Source of the DNA: Geobacteraceae bacterium GWC2_55_20 | Lineage (GTDB): Bacteria; Desulfobacterota; Desulfuromonadia; Geobacterales; Pseudopelobacteraceae | NCBI GenBank assembly: GCA_001802125.1 | Contig: MGZK01000149.1 | Coordinates: 24,046-88,045 of the forward strand | Direction: 5' to 3' | DNA length: 64,000 nucleotides | In this document: positions 28,047 to 38,090 of the stretch, piece after piece | Numbering within the stretch: the stretch's first letter is position 1 | How the letters are laid out: every line of letters starts with the position of its first letter | Program-made: the position numbers and the translations under genes | The notes under the pieces: generated by a model | What the model saw: only the letters and a program-made list of their open reading frames with translations | Databases searched by the model: none | Told to the model about the DNA's origin: nothing

Positions 28047-31000
28047 TCAATTTCTAGATTGATTGCGCCTGGCGGAGATCAGGGCATCTATATCACTACG
28101 ATAGCGGTCAATAAAATATTCGTTGCCCATGACATGATCACACGAAAAACAGTGGCTATTAGGAGCTTCCTTTTTTGTATTGCAGATATTTTTAGCCTGA
28201 CACCTGAATTCAATCGATTGTGGTTCAGACCATATGTCTAAAATGCTTCGATCGTTAATATTTCCATACACATAAGCAGAGCGGCAACATGGAACAACAC
28301 GTCCATCTGCTAAAACCACCATGAAATTATCGACAGTACTGCACGGATTCTTCATGTAATAATCACGGGTGGGCTCATCAGTTTCGTTGGATACACTGAG
28401 ACCATAAAGAACATAAGGTAATATATTCAAGTTGTGGCTTATGTTTGCTTCAGACAATATGGCTATAATATCAGATAGTTCCCCCAACAACTGACCGATT
28501 TGACCGGTTGACACTCTGTTTTCAGGATTACCTTTGTGAGTCCATTCCGGATAAAAACTTATTGAACTATCAGGTGGCAAAATTTCTGCGGATAATTCAG
28601 CCATCTTATTTATGCTACTAATATTGTGTGCACCAACGACAAAACTCAGGCTAATAAAACCGCTGAACTCTGACTTGCTAAAGTGACGTAACATTTCAAT
28701 AATCGGAGTAAAGTAGTCTTTATGGATGTTGCAAAAAGATTGATGACTAGCTTGATTATAGGCATTCAAAGAAATGTTTAGAGTAACCTTCATCTCCCTC
28801 AACGCTTTAAGCATATCAATCGTAAGGCCACTACCATTTGTTGTTATATTTGAGAACAAACCATTTTTATAAGCAAATTTGACCATGCCCATAAATTGTG
28901 GATGGAGTGTAGGCTCACCTTTCCCACAAAAAGAGATAGCCACTGGCACTGGATTGTTTTTAATATCAGCAATTAGATGTTCATAAACGTTGATATCCAT
29001 TATTTGTGGCTTGGAGTTTCTATACAAAGAAGCTTCAAGGTTGTTATCATCAGCCGCTACATTTGGACCATGGATCCAACAAGAAGTGCATTTGAAATTG
29101 CACGCATCCGAGATGCTGATTTGGATTGATTTTGGTAGTATTTGATTCGCGTCAGCATAGTCACGTCGAATCTTCATTACATAGCTTTTTAGCCCCCAAA
29201 AATTAATCTTAGTTCCGAACTTCGTAAATATCGGCATTTCAAGTATTTTCAGTATATCTATAGCATCAGGGGCCGTTAGCTTAAGTGACTCCGGCATATG
29301 CCCCTCGTCTGGTGGGTGAAAGGATACATAATCAACAGAAAAACGATTAAATCCGAAATCTATAAAATCTGCAATTTCATGATAATTCATTCTATTTACA
29401 ACCATAGAAATTCCAAATCTGAAATCCGGTCTAGTTTCTCTCAATGTTTTAAAAAAAACTAGATTTTCACAGACATTTTCCCAATCGCCTCCCTGTACAA
29501 GTTGGTCATAGATGTTTTTTGATGCTGCATTGATAGAAGCATTTAGATTGATAATGTGTACTCTAGATAGCAATTTTTTTGTTGAATCCATCAGATACGT
29601 CAGATTACTAGTAACACCGAGATTTATTTCTTTATCTATTAATTCTAATATTAGCTCATCAATCAGCGGATTGTAAAAAGGCTCACCTCCAGCCAAATGA
29701 ATTTCATTGATATTAGATTTGTTGTTGATTAACATTCGATAGGTTTTGTTATTAAAATTTTGTTGCGTATGTCTCTTGAACGGCCAACAGAACTTACATT
29801 GCACATTGCATAGTCCATGCGAAGAATCGACTATTCTACTTGGGCCTTTTTCAATTACTGTATTACGATTTGCTATACATATATTGATATCATTCCTGAA
29901 TTGAAGATCATCATCAGGAATATTTGTGAAATATTTCATATCATCAGATGCGAAAATATTGCAACGGCTCTTATCGCACTCCGAATAATCATTCTGATAA
30001 AATTTTCTTCTGCTATCTTGAACTGCTACCGAATTAAAAAGAGTTTCAAGGTTGGTATCATTTATATTGCCAATTATTTTGCTACTATAACAACAGAATG
30101 TACAGTTACCATCGGAATTGATTTCGATTGTAGTAAATGGTTTAAAACATAGTAAGCGTGGCAAAGATTTCTGAAGATCTAAAGCATTAAGTTTAAGTGT
30201 ATACAGTTGCAACAAAGCAGGCAGTCCATACTCAAGAGATTGCTTAATTATCGTTTCATAGTGTTTAGCCAATGCTTCAATACCGGCATTCTGAAACATA
30301 TCAATAGCATGTTTTTCTACAATATAGACGTAGCCACGTACGTGCCGTTTCATATCTTTTGAGATAGTTTCCCCATCATGACAATGGTACACATATAGTG
30401 GCTCTGAAACGTATCCAAACTCATGATCTTTGGCAAGCCTGATTATAGTATCCCACTCTTGAAATGAAGGGACCAATTCGTCCAACAATTCAATTGACTC
30501 AAGTGCACTTTTTTTAACGAGTAAAGAAGGGAATGTTATACTGGGGGAACGGAGTATATCTTGATAAATGTTGCCAGATAAAGGTGGTGTCCCAAATAGC
30601 ACTGGATTTTGATCACCCCTGACAATGTAACATTCACAATGTACAACAGGTACTTTTTTGCTTAAACCTAATTCGAGCTGTTTTTCTATTTTAAATTCTA
30701 AGAATTCATCATCGGAATCAAGAAATGCGATCCATTCACCGGTTGCCTGCCTAATACCCTCATTGCGAGCTGCTTGAGCGCCACTATTTAAAATTCTTTT
30801 ATATTTAATGTTAGGATATTTTTTTTGAAATTGCAGGACAACCGTCTCAGTATCATCAAAGGATCCATCGTCGACAACAATAATTTCATGAATTGGATAG
30901 GTCTGGTTAAGGACACTCATAACAGCACGAGGGAGGAGGTTTGCCCGGTTATAGGTTGGTATGACAACAGAGACAGACTCCATTTGCGTGGCAAATTGAA

Positions 31001-32126
31001 CAGGCGTATCTATTTTTATTGGCCTGCTGCTCTTGGCATCAACAGTGCTACAGACATTACCTGCAGCCAAAGTATCCAGTTCAGCAATTTCAGGGTAAAA
31101 AAACCTGCAGATGCGTGCAACTCTAGCAATCTCGCTCTTTCTAAAATCAAACGTATTTGGAAATAATTGCTCATTTGAGAGAATTATTGGGCATTCGGTA
31201 ATCAGTTGCATAACTTCATTACGCATAAGATCCCCAAAACGGGCTCGGAAACATTTTCTTACCTCCTCGTAAAGGAGCTCTTTCTCTTTTTCTACAAGCT
31301 CTGATTCAGTTATTACCTTAAGGTGTTCATACGCCATCCTAGTCCAAGGTATTATGGACTCATAGTTTGGATTTACAAATGAAGCAATCTGACGTTTAGT
31401 ACATTCTTGAGTGTCCTCATCAGGTCGATTACGTCGGCGAAAGAAAAGTGGTTCATCTATTAGTGCAATAGAGCCAAGGAAACAGAGTTTAGCAATCATT
31501 ACGTGATCAGGTCCAATTGTTGGTTGAGTATGCCAAATAGTCCTAAGGGCAGCACTACGGTAAAGGCCATAAACCATGTTCATCCAGCCAAACTCCCAAA
31601 TATTTTTACAAAATCTCTGGCAGGCATCCAAGCCACGAGTATCAATCACATCCGGCAGCAACTCTATAGTCTGGTCATTTTCATCTATGTAAATTGAGCG
31701 CGGGTAGGCAAGCACAACAGACTCATCCTGTTGGAGTAGTTCGAAAAGTCGGGAGATGAAACTTGTGTGATACATATCATGATCAGCCGCTGGCATGATA
31801 AAATCACCAGTGCAAAGATCAATAGCTTTATAGCTGTTCCTAACCGGCCCCATATTGGTGATATTTCGATAGTATTTTATTCGGCTGTCACGCTCGGCAA
31901 ACATCCGGCAGATCTCACTTGAGCCGTCTTCTGAGGCATTGTCAGAGATCACCAATTCAAAATCTTCATAATCCTGCGCAAGCAGTGATTCAAGAGTTTT
32001 TGAAAGAAACCGGGCAGCGTTAAATACTGTCATTGCAATAGATATGAGAGGCCTTCTAACCGTATTCACAATACGCTCCTGATTATATTTTGTTATATCT
32101 GCCTGTATATCTTCAAATTTCTTCAA
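28047..32126 (-). CDS. Fusion of two GT2 glycosyltransferases and two radical SAM domains (1359 aa)
   Basis: Residues 25-260 form a GT2 domain (LISIAMTVFNAARFLSKTL, ELVISDNASEDGS). Residues 383-600 form a second (SVVIPTYNRANLLPRAV, IIVVDDGSFDD, WIAFLDSDDEF). A Cys-rich SPASM-like segment follows (about 660-722, with GNCTFCC). Next is a radical SAM core with CNVQCKFC (773) and GGEPF, then a second core with CNFKCTSC (1009) and GKGEP, ending in a SPASM-type tail (VVPCCRS, and Cys pairs to about 1329). All cluster Cys residues of both CX3CX2C sites are present. It overlaps the upstream radical SAM gene by ATGA. Substrates are unknown; glycan or flagellin peptide modification is inferred. Confidence 0.82.
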   Translation of the reverse strand: MKKFEDIQADITKYNQERIVNTVRRPLISIAMTVFNAARFLSKTLESLLAQDYEDFELVISDNASEDGSSEICRMFAERDSRIKYYRNITNMGPVRNSYKAIDLCTGDFIMPAADHDMYHTSFISRLFELLQQDESVVLAYPRSIYIDENDQTIELLPDVIDTRGLDACQRFCKNIWEFGWMNMVYGLYRSAALRTIWHTQPTIGPDHVMIAKLCFLGSIALIDEPLFFRRRNRPDEDTQECTKRQIASFVNPNYESIIPWTRMAYEHLKVITESELVEKEKELLYEEVRKCFRARFGDLMRNEVMQLITECPIILSNEQLFPNTFDFRKSEIARVARICRFFYPEIAELDTLAAGNVCSTVDAKSSRPIKIDTPVQFATQMESVSVVIPTYNRANLLPRAVMSVLNQTYPIHEIIVVDDGSFDDTETVVLQFQKKYPNIKYKRILNSGAQAARNEGIRQATGEWIAFLDSDDEFLEFKIEKQLELGLSKKVPVVHCECYIVRGDQNPVLFGTPPLSGNIYQDILRSPSITFPSLLVKKSALESIELLDELVPSFQEWDTIIRLAKDHEFGYVSEPLYVYHCHDGETISKDMKRHVRGYVYIVEKHAIDMFQNAGIEALAKHYETIIKQSLEYGLPALLQLYTLKLNALDLQKSLPRLLCFKPFTTIEINSDGNCTFCCYSSKIIGNINDTNLETLFNSVAVQDSRRKFYQNDYSECDKSRCNIFASDDMKYFTNIPDDDLQFRNDINICIANRNTVIEKGPSRIVDSSHGLCNVQCKFCWPFKRHTQQNFNNKTYRMLINNKSNINEIHLAGGEPFYNPLIDELILELIDKEINLGVTSNLTYLMDSTKKLLSRVHIINLNASINAASKNIYDQLVQGGDWENVCENLVFFKTLRETRPDFRFGISMVVNRMNYHEIADFIDFGFNRFSVDYVSFHPPDEGHMPESLKLTAPDAIDILKILEMPIFTKFGTKINFWGLKSYVMKIRRDYADANQILPKSIQISISDACNFKCTSCWIHGPNVAADDNNLEASLYRNSKPQIMDINVYEHLIADIKNNPVPVAISFCGKGEPTLHPQFMGMVKFAYKNGLFSNITTNGSGLTIDMLKALREMKVTLNISLNAYNQASHQSFCNIHKDYFTPIIEMLRHFSKSEFSGFISLSFVVGAHNISSINKMAELSAEILPPDSSISFYPEWTHKGNPENRVSTGQIGQLLGELSDIIAILSEANISHNLNILPYVLYGLSVSNETDEPTRDYYMKNPCSTVDNFMVVLADGRVVPCCRSAYVYGNINDRSILDIWSEPQSIEFRCQAKNICNTKKEAPNSHCFSCDHVMGNEYFIDRYRSDIDALISARRNQSRN

Positions 32127-33406
32127 AAACGCCCAAAGGCTCGCCTTAAAATTGCTGTACCAAAGTAATCCATCCCGATTTCAGCACATTTTGTACAATA
32201 TTGTGCATTCAATTTCTTATCTCTAATTTGCTCTAAAGTCATTTCACTAATTTTACCCAAGGAGTATAATGGCATTCCACGCTCAACACCACAGCACGGC
32301 AGTAATTCACAATGTTCATTAATGACTAGATAATCAAATTGATCACAACGGTAATTTGCTGGCCGTTTAACATTCTTGTAGAAATACGTTATCAATTCAC
32401 TGCTGCACTTTTTTAGAGCATCTCGACTCATCGTATCATCAAAATAACTTCTCAACAGGTTATATCCATTCAACGAAGCATGAACAAAAGATATGCCTAT
32501 CCCTAGTTCACTGGCAAATTTGGCAGCTGCTTCACATTCAAGTATGTTAAATTGATACACATGATACGCAATTATAAAACTTCCTCTGTAACCAGATTTT
32601 CTCCAAAGCTCAACCATATTAGTAATATTTTGTTTTATTTGTTCAAAATCAAAACCGTGAATTCTATTGTATGAATCACAGCTAAATCCTGGCATTGAAA
32701 AAGTCACTTGATTCAAATTAGTAAGTACACTTGGTGCCAACTCTTTTAGCACAGAACAATTTGTACTGAAACCATAACGAATCCCATTTTCAGTCAATAT
32801 TGACAAGAGCTTTTCAAAGTGAGGGTGCAAACAAGGTTCTCCCCAATTATAAAGTTGAACAACCGATTCTCGCCTACTGATTATAGAATTAGTTATTAAA
32901 TGATTAATTGTAAATTTGAACTCATCTACATCAACAAATTTACGGGCACTTATATCCTCTATGTTTCTTCCAATAATGCAATTTATTCCTGTAACACAGT
33001 AAGGGCACTTTGCATTACAAACACCTGATACTTCAAAATATACATTTTTGTATGCATTAGCATCCTGCTCTCTGCAAAATGAAAGCGCCAGAATCTGATT
33101 AAGCTCCTGATCAGTTCTGAAATGGGAATCCAGTATTTGCCAAATACGTGCAAGTTCCGCTAATGCATCTGAGGTTTCGTGGAGCCATATGGAGTGATCA
33201 ATCGCTAACAGCGCTTCTTTCGGTCGATTTGTCAGTCGTAAGGCAATGGCACGCACATACCAAGCAATATATTGATCGCTGAACCGTTCTAACAGCAGGC
33301 AAGATGCCCGTTCAGCATTGTTGAAATCATTTTCATCAAGCATCTCATTAAACAAATTAACTAAATCAAGTAGCGTGGTAGTTGAGGAATTTCCTCGATC
33401 CTCCAT
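32123..33406 (-). CDS. Radical SAM/SPASM protein with helical N-terminal repeat region
   Basis: Of 427 residues, about 1-110 look TPR-like and helical. The radical SAM core begins at EVSGVCNAKCPYC (Cys130, 134 and 137), with WGEPCLHPHFEKL after it. A SPASM-type Cys set follows (ELLPCCGVERG, then QYCTKCAEIG). It overlaps the 1359-residue fusion gene by ATGA, so the two are probably made together and may act on one substrate. A GGGAGAG ribosome site precedes the ATG. Confidence 0.82.
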   Translation of the reverse strand: MEDRGNSSTTTLLDLVNLFNEMLDENDFNNAERASCLLLERFSDQYIAWYVRAIALRLTNRPKEALLAIDHSIWLHETSDALAELARIWQILDSHFRTDQELNQILALSFCREQDANAYKNVYFEVSGVCNAKCPYCVTGINCIIGRNIEDISARKFVDVDEFKFTINHLITNSIISRRESVVQLYNWGEPCLHPHFEKLLSILTENGIRYGFSTNCSVLKELAPSVLTNLNQVTFSMPGFSCDSYNRIHGFDFEQIKQNITNMVELWRKSGYRGSFIIAYHVYQFNILECEAAAKFASELGIGISFVHASLNGYNLLRSYFDDTMSRDALKKCSSELITYFYKNVKRPANYRCDQFDYLVINEHCELLPCCGVERGMPLYSLGKISEMTLEQIRDKKLNAQYCTKCAEIGMDYFGTAILRRAFGRF

Positions 33407-33570
33407 ATGCTCTCCCTAACCCTATTTGTTAAACAACGGGCATCCTTTCAGCATAATCTCTTCACGAAGCAAAAGTATTGTAAATCATCACAAGCCTGAC
33501 TTTTGCACGTGCCTTACCACGCAGAAAATTCACAAAAACCAAAATTGACATCTGGACCCTGCCTCTTCCG

Positions 33571-34476
33571 TCAATGGCCAGTCGCATCTACATACACTTT
33601 ATCAAAACTAGACAATATGACTTGACAGTTCTTACACTCATCAATTTCGGTTAACCTGCCTTGTCTCATCATCTCTCTGTACTCCTGAAACCCCTTCCCG
33701 TTATAAATATCTCTCGGGTCGCTATCAAACACATTCCCCATTACTTTCATGTTACCACAGCACAAAATCACATCTCCGTTCAGGAACAGCAGCATTCGTT
33801 TAAGAAGATCTGGACAGACCTCTTTCTTTTCACGCGACCATTTGTCCAATCTATTAAATCTGTTAACCCTGTCCTCCTCCACCATTTGCCCCCAGACATC
33901 ATACGCGGCGACCTGGTCTCCAAATTCAGGCCGCAACTGTTTTTGCCAGAATTCCCGGTATTCATCCCACTCAGCAAGATTAGATTCCTGCCTGATCATC
34001 CTCACTATTATCTTGGTCTTGCCGGTATTGTTTCTCTTTTCTATAAAATCCAACACATTTCTCATCACTTGGTTGTAATCAACCATCCTGATTTGCTCGT
34101 GTGTATCCTTCTTAATTCCGTCAAGAGAAAAGATGATTGTATCTAAATCTGCAGCAAGCAATCCTTCCGTCAAGCCAGCATTTAAATGCGTGGCATTTGT
34201 CGCAAACCCCACACCTTTGAAACCCTTTTCCTTAGCTACTCTCACTTTATCAACTATACCAGGATCTAATAACGTCTCACCCAACCCCTGTAGGCTCAGG
34301 TATTTTTGGCTATCTAAATAAGGCACAAACTTATCCAGTATCATCGAGAAATCATCCAACGTCAATATACCTTTTCTAGGTGATTCTTTGTAATTACACA
34401 TAATACAATTGGCCGAACACGCCCCGGCTATAACCTCAATCTGCAAGTATTCGGGCATTATTTCCGTACTCAACAT
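33571..34476 (-). CDS. Radical SAM/SPASM protein
   Basis: The 301-residue protein is nearly all catalytic core. It has the 4Fe-4S motif CSANCIMC (Cys20, 24 and 27), LQGLGETLLDPG, FATNATHLNAGL and IIFSLDGIKKDTHEQIR. A C-terminal auxiliary-cluster region has DVILCCGNMKVMGNV and DECKNCQV. It lies 21 bases after another radical SAM gene and is separated by 164 bases from the next one downstream. Family-level function only; chemistry on sugars or a peptide cannot be told from sequence. Confidence 0.82.
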   Translation of the reverse strand: MLSTEIMPEYLQIEVIAGACSANCIMCNYKESPRKGILTLDDFSMILDKFVPYLDSQKYLSLQGLGETLLDPGIVDKVRVAKEKGFKGVGFATNATHLNAGLTEGLLAADLDTIIFSLDGIKKDTHEQIRMVDYNQVMRNVLDFIEKRNNTGKTKIIVRMIRQESNLAEWDEYREFWQKQLRPEFGDQVAAYDVWGQMVEEDRVNRFNRLDKWSREKKEVCPDLLKRMLLFLNGDVILCCGNMKVMGNVFDSDPRDIYNGKGFQEYREMMRQGRLTEIDECKNCQVILSSFDKVYVDATGH

Positions 34477-34497
34477 GGCACGATTCCTCTCTTCCAG

Positions 34498-35496
34498 CTA
34501 CTTGGTTAAAAAACGGTTAAAAATTTCATCCGCATTTCCATCTAAACTGTCTTGTGGCAACACAACTACATCAGGCAATTTACACTTATTACAGACTGGA
34601 TATTTTTGTTGAGTATTACGTTCTTTTCTTAACATCATTTTCAGGAACTCAAACGTTTCGTTACTATGCCAAATATCTTTTAAAGTCGTATTATTTATAT
34701 TTCCAAATTGCGTAGGATCGTAATAAGAGCAGCACGGAAGGACATCTCCTTCAGCTGTAATATTCAACATAAAAAAAGGCTGAGGGCAGACAAGAACCGG
34801 TGGATGCACTTGACCATACTTAGAAATAGAATAATTGGTATCAGATCTCACATTTTCATCATCAAATATTGGCCTGATATTTTCAACAAACATCCTATCC
34901 GATATGTCCAAGAATGTAGAATAAAACAGCGATTCTTCTTCTTTGCTCAAAGAGATATCCGCCACTTTCACGTACACTGCACAATGGCCCTTATTCTGGT
35001 TGAGATATCTGATTTTATCAACTAAATCACTAAAGTCCTGTTGAACACCGCAAACTTCTTTGTATCTCATTGGAGTTACGCCTTGCAGGGATATCCTTAT
35101 GGAATCAACACCTGACTCAATCAACGACAAGGTAAAGTCCCGATTGAGCAGTGAGCCATTGGTTATGACTGAAACCTTTCCCGTAAGATTCAACTGTTTA
35201 ATGTGCGTTATCATTTTAGGTAAGTCCTTGTTTATCGTCGGCTCACCCCATCCGGCAAAATTTATCTGCTTTACTTTATCTTCAAATTGCCCAATCTGCT
35301 CACATAGTTTTTCAAAAGTGCTCCACTTCATTAGACTATTATTGTTCATATCTGGAGAAGAATGAATACAGTAATTGCATTTAAAATTACATATTGATGA
35401 CGGTGTAATTTGGATTGAATAGGGGGTTCGCAAAGGGACAACATTTGCCAATATCTGTCTATCCTGATCGTAATTTGGTTTGATTTCCGAGGTCAT
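34498..35496 (-). CDS. Radical SAM/SPASM protein (EIKP paralogue 1)
   Basis: The 332-residue protein has ITPSSICNFKCNYC (Cys36, 40 and 43), FAGWGEPTINKDLP, ITNGSLLNRD and IRISLQGVTPMRY, then a SPASM-like tail DVLPCCSYYDPTQFGNINNTTLKDIW and CNKCKLPDV. Its N-terminal layout (EIKPxxD, then VPLxxP, then CNFxC) is shared with the protein at 40552, so the two are paralogues. The ATG chosen follows AAGGTGGCGAC; a frame ten codons longer lacks a ribosome site. It follows the CmcI-like gene. Confidence 0.82.
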   Translation of the reverse strand: MTSEIKPNYDQDRQILANVVPLRTPYSIQITPSSICNFKCNYCIHSSPDMNNNSLMKWSTFEKLCEQIGQFEDKVKQINFAGWGEPTINKDLPKMITHIKQLNLTGKVSVITNGSLLNRDFTLSLIESGVDSIRISLQGVTPMRYKEVCGVQQDFSDLVDKIRYLNQNKGHCAVYVKVADISLSKEEESLFYSTFLDISDRMFVENIRPIFDDENVRSDTNYSISKYGQVHPPVLVCPQPFFMLNITAEGDVLPCCSYYDPTQFGNINNTTLKDIWHSNETFEFLKMMLRKERNTQQKYPVCNKCKLPDVVVLPQDSLDGNADEIFNRFLTK

Positions 35497-35542
35497 GTCG
35501 CCACCTTTCATTCTAAAACTCAACAAACTGTAAATCTAACGG

Positions 35543-36355
35543 CTAACGTCTCCTCAAAAATCCATCTGGAGCACCGGTTATTACAATCTTGTTTTCGATT
35601 TGATGGTCAATTTCAAAATTGAGAGTAGTCCCATCTGCGCCGGTCCTGATTCCAGACGCCAAACTGCGTAGATACTCCCATACTGCCGTTTTCGGGTTAT
35701 TCCCCTTACCCCACGGCCTGTCTTTGCTAAAATCAGCCGGCATATCCTCAATACCAGTATCCCAAACAATGCAGTAACTCCCCCTCGAAGTCAGCGGCGC
35801 ATACGCCTCTAGTTCTGCCAAGACATGATCATGGGTGTGATTTGAATCTAGGCAGACAAGAATCCTGCTATATTCTTTTGCAATCAAGTTAACTCTATCA
35901 ACGATATCCGAAGCAATAGATGAGCCTTGAATCATTTTGATAAGATGGCGCATGGGATGAGCTTCAATTGCTGAACGGTTATGGTTCCTGATATCTATGT
36001 CTACAGCTAAAACGAGACGTTTTGTTTGAAGCGGATCTATATGTTGACAACTTTCAACTGCATCACAATAATCAAGCAAGGCCAACATAGAAGCGCTCAT
36101 CATTAACGAGCCACCATGAGCTATCCCCGTCTCAATAATGAGGTCTGGCTTAACCTGCCAAATAATTTCCTGAAGAGCGTAAATGTCTTGGGGTATTTGA
36201 ATATACGGCCGCCCTAGCCAGGAAAAGTTTAATGGGTATTCGTAGCGAACGCCTTCTCTCAACCAAATATTGGATAATCCTTGAAAATCCTTATCATTTG
36301 CCATTTGAGCAATATTATTGCTGATCCGTTTAGCATGTTCATCACACACCGTCAT
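35543..36355 (-). CDS. CmcI-family SAM-dependent methyltransferase
   Basis: The 270-residue protein matches the cephalosporin-hydroxylase/CmcI family, which mostly contains O-methyltransferases such as mycobacterial rhamnosyl O-methyltransferase. It has YIQIPQDIYALQEIIWQVKPDLIIETGIAHGGS (SAM motif), VLAVDIDIR and LVCLDSNHTHDHVLAELEAYAPL. The true hydroxylase role is unlikely here; methylation of a deoxysugar is the best guess. It is the first gene after a candidate extended -10 promoter and precedes two radical SAM genes. Confidence 0.85.
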   Translation of the reverse strand: MTVCDEHAKRISNNIAQMANDKDFQGLSNIWLREGVRYEYPLNFSWLGRPYIQIPQDIYALQEIIWQVKPDLIIETGIAHGGSLMMSASMLALLDYCDAVESCQHIDPLQTKRLVLAVDIDIRNHNRSAIEAHPMRHLIKMIQGSSIASDIVDRVNLIAKEYSRILVCLDSNHTHDHVLAELEAYAPLTSRGSYCIVWDTGIEDMPADFSKDRPWGKGNNPKTAVWEYLRSLASGIRTGADGTTLNFEIDHQIENKIVITGAPDGFLRRR

Positions 36356-36397
36356 AAAATCTCCTAGCCCGCTAGCATAAAAACATTTTTCAAGCAG

Positions 36398-36406
36398 ATT
36401 ATATCA
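36398..36406 (-). promoter_or_regulatory. Candidate extended -10 promoter for the CmcI/radical SAM set
   Basis: On the minus strand TGATATAAT is a perfect extended -10 element, about 43 bases upstream of the CmcI-like gene and overlapping the end of the preceding gene. There is no good -35. It would start an internal transcript. Confidence 0.4.
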
Positions 36407-38009
36407 AACCAAAATGTTGAGCGTATTTTCTCCAACTTTTTTTGCTATCCACTAAATTGTTAAACTGTATTTTGTTATATTTAATTGCTTCTTCGTTTAC
36501 TCCAGAGCATTCAAATGCTTTGGCCAGATAATAGTGAGCAAAGGCGTGGTCTGGATATTTTTCGGTTATATTTTGAAAATACCTTGAAGCCTTTTGAAAA
36601 TTACCGGCTGCCATATTGTAATTTTTTACAAAATTTGCTTCAAGATTCATCAAATATGCTTTTTCTTCCATGTATTCCGGATCAATATCGGGCGTTCTAA
36701 TATTACATTTCATGGTGACGTATTCACCAAAATCACTATTGACTAAATATTCGTTCTCTTTGCAAATGTCATAAAGTCTGCTGCCTGCCACCGGAACAGC
36801 TAAGTTAAAATAGCACCAGTCAAAGCCATAATCTAATATCAGCGACATTGTTTTGTCTCTATGTTCTTCTAATTCACCGGGTAGACCAATAACAAAACCA
36901 GCATGCACGCTTATATCGTTTGCTCTTAATAGCTTAACAGCGCTTTTTACCATCTCCAATTTGAGTGGTTTATTAATAATCTGCTTCAGTACAAATTCAG
37001 CCCCTGACTCAACCGCAAGAGATATTGTAGTAACCCCTGCTTTTTTCAACAACCAGCCAATTTCATCATCGAGTGCATACACTGCAATACCATTCGGGAA
37101 TTCAGTCCTGATGTTAAAATCGACGAGTCGCTGCAATATTTTTTTTGCACGTTCTCTGTCGGATAAAAAATGATCATCGTCTATTGCCAGCACTTCCAGA
37201 TTTAGAGCGTTAACCATCTGCTCAACCTCAGCGACTACCTTTTCAACGCTCATAAACCGGACTTTTTTCCCGTGCACCGAGCCGCTTGCACAAAAAACAC
37301 ACTTAAACGGGCATCCGCGCGAGGTATGGATACTCAAATTCCGGGCAGTGCTTTTTCGGGTAGTGTTGTCCGTCTCTCTACCACCATAGTCATTCAAATT
37401 AATGAGCGTGTAATCAAAGAATGGTATCTGATCGAGATCTTGCACAAATAAACCTTCTATCACGTTACCCTCATTTAGGCTGTCTCGCGTCACCCACGCC
37501 GGACTAGACTTCAAATATTTGATTCTATTCTCTGAGTCCAATAATTGACAAAGTGGAATTTCCCCCTCTCCGTAACAAGCAGCATCAATATACGGGATAC
37601 TGCTCAGAATTTCAGAGTACAAATTAGTGGCCAAGCCGCCTCCAACCACTAAGATTGCATCTCGTCTCACCTTTTTAATTGTTTCAGAAATGTGATGTAA
37701 ATAGGGATAGCTGGTATTAAATAGTGCCGATATACCGACCACATCCGGTTGGAATTGGATTGTTTCATCGGCAATATACTTGTTTATTTCTAACTCCAAA
37801 TCATCCGTATTTTTGCAGAGTTGATACGCTTTTACATTGAGATCAATGATTTTAACCTGAACCTCATGCTTTGCATGCGCCTTTACGAATGCTGCCAACG
37901 AAAGAACTCCGTAGGGAACCGTAAAAATCGGCGTTCTCGATTTGAGTTCTCCAGTGAGATGACTCTTAATGTCAAAGAATGGCGTTATAATAAACAACAC
38001 TTTAATCAT
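36399..38009 (-). CDS. B12-binding-type radical SAM protein with C-terminal TPR
   Basis: Residues 1-160 of 536 resemble a cobalamin-binding Rossmann domain (VPYGVLSLAAFVKAH, DVVGISALFNTSYPYLHH, VVGGGLATNLYSEIL), although the DxHxxG cobalt-ligand motif is not seen. The radical SAM core follows (HTSRGCPFKCVFC, with Cys233, 237 and 240). About 460-520 forms TPR-like repeats (FQNITEKYPDHAFAHYYLAKAFE). Enzymes of this class often methylate unactivated carbons or alter sugar rings. A GAGGG ribosome site precedes the ATG. Confidence 0.8.
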   Translation of the reverse strand: MIKVLFIITPFFDIKSHLTGELKSRTPIFTVPYGVLSLAAFVKAHAKHEVQVKIIDLNVKAYQLCKNTDDLELEINKYIADETIQFQPDVVGISALFNTSYPYLHHISETIKKVRRDAILVVGGGLATNLYSEILSSIPYIDAACYGEGEIPLCQLLDSENRIKYLKSSPAWVTRDSLNEGNVIEGLFVQDLDQIPFFDYTLINLNDYGGRETDNTTRKSTARNLSIHTSRGCPFKCVFCASGSVHGKKVRFMSVEKVVAEVEQMVNALNLEVLAIDDDHFLSDRERAKKILQRLVDFNIRTEFPNGIAVYALDDEIGWLLKKAGVTTISLAVESGAEFVLKQIINKPLKLEMVKSAVKLLRANDISVHAGFVIGLPGELEEHRDKTMSLILDYGFDWCYFNLAVPVAGSRLYDICKENEYLVNSDFGEYVTMKCNIRTPDIDPEYMEEKAYLMNLEANFVKNYNMAAGNFQKASRYFQNITEKYPDHAFAHYYLAKAFECSGVNEEAIKYNKIQFNNLVDSKKSWRKYAQHFGLI

Positions 38010-38090
38010 ATCGTTAACCCTCTGATCTCATAGGCCGTAGTGCTTAAGCGTTGGTTCCTCATTATCAACACAGGGATTTGACGGCTATCA

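Noticed and set aside
35543..36355. Cephalosporin hydroxylase (antibiotic biosynthesis)
   Set aside because: The family name misleads: the SAM motif and glycan context fit an O-methyltransferase, and no other beta-lactam genes are present.
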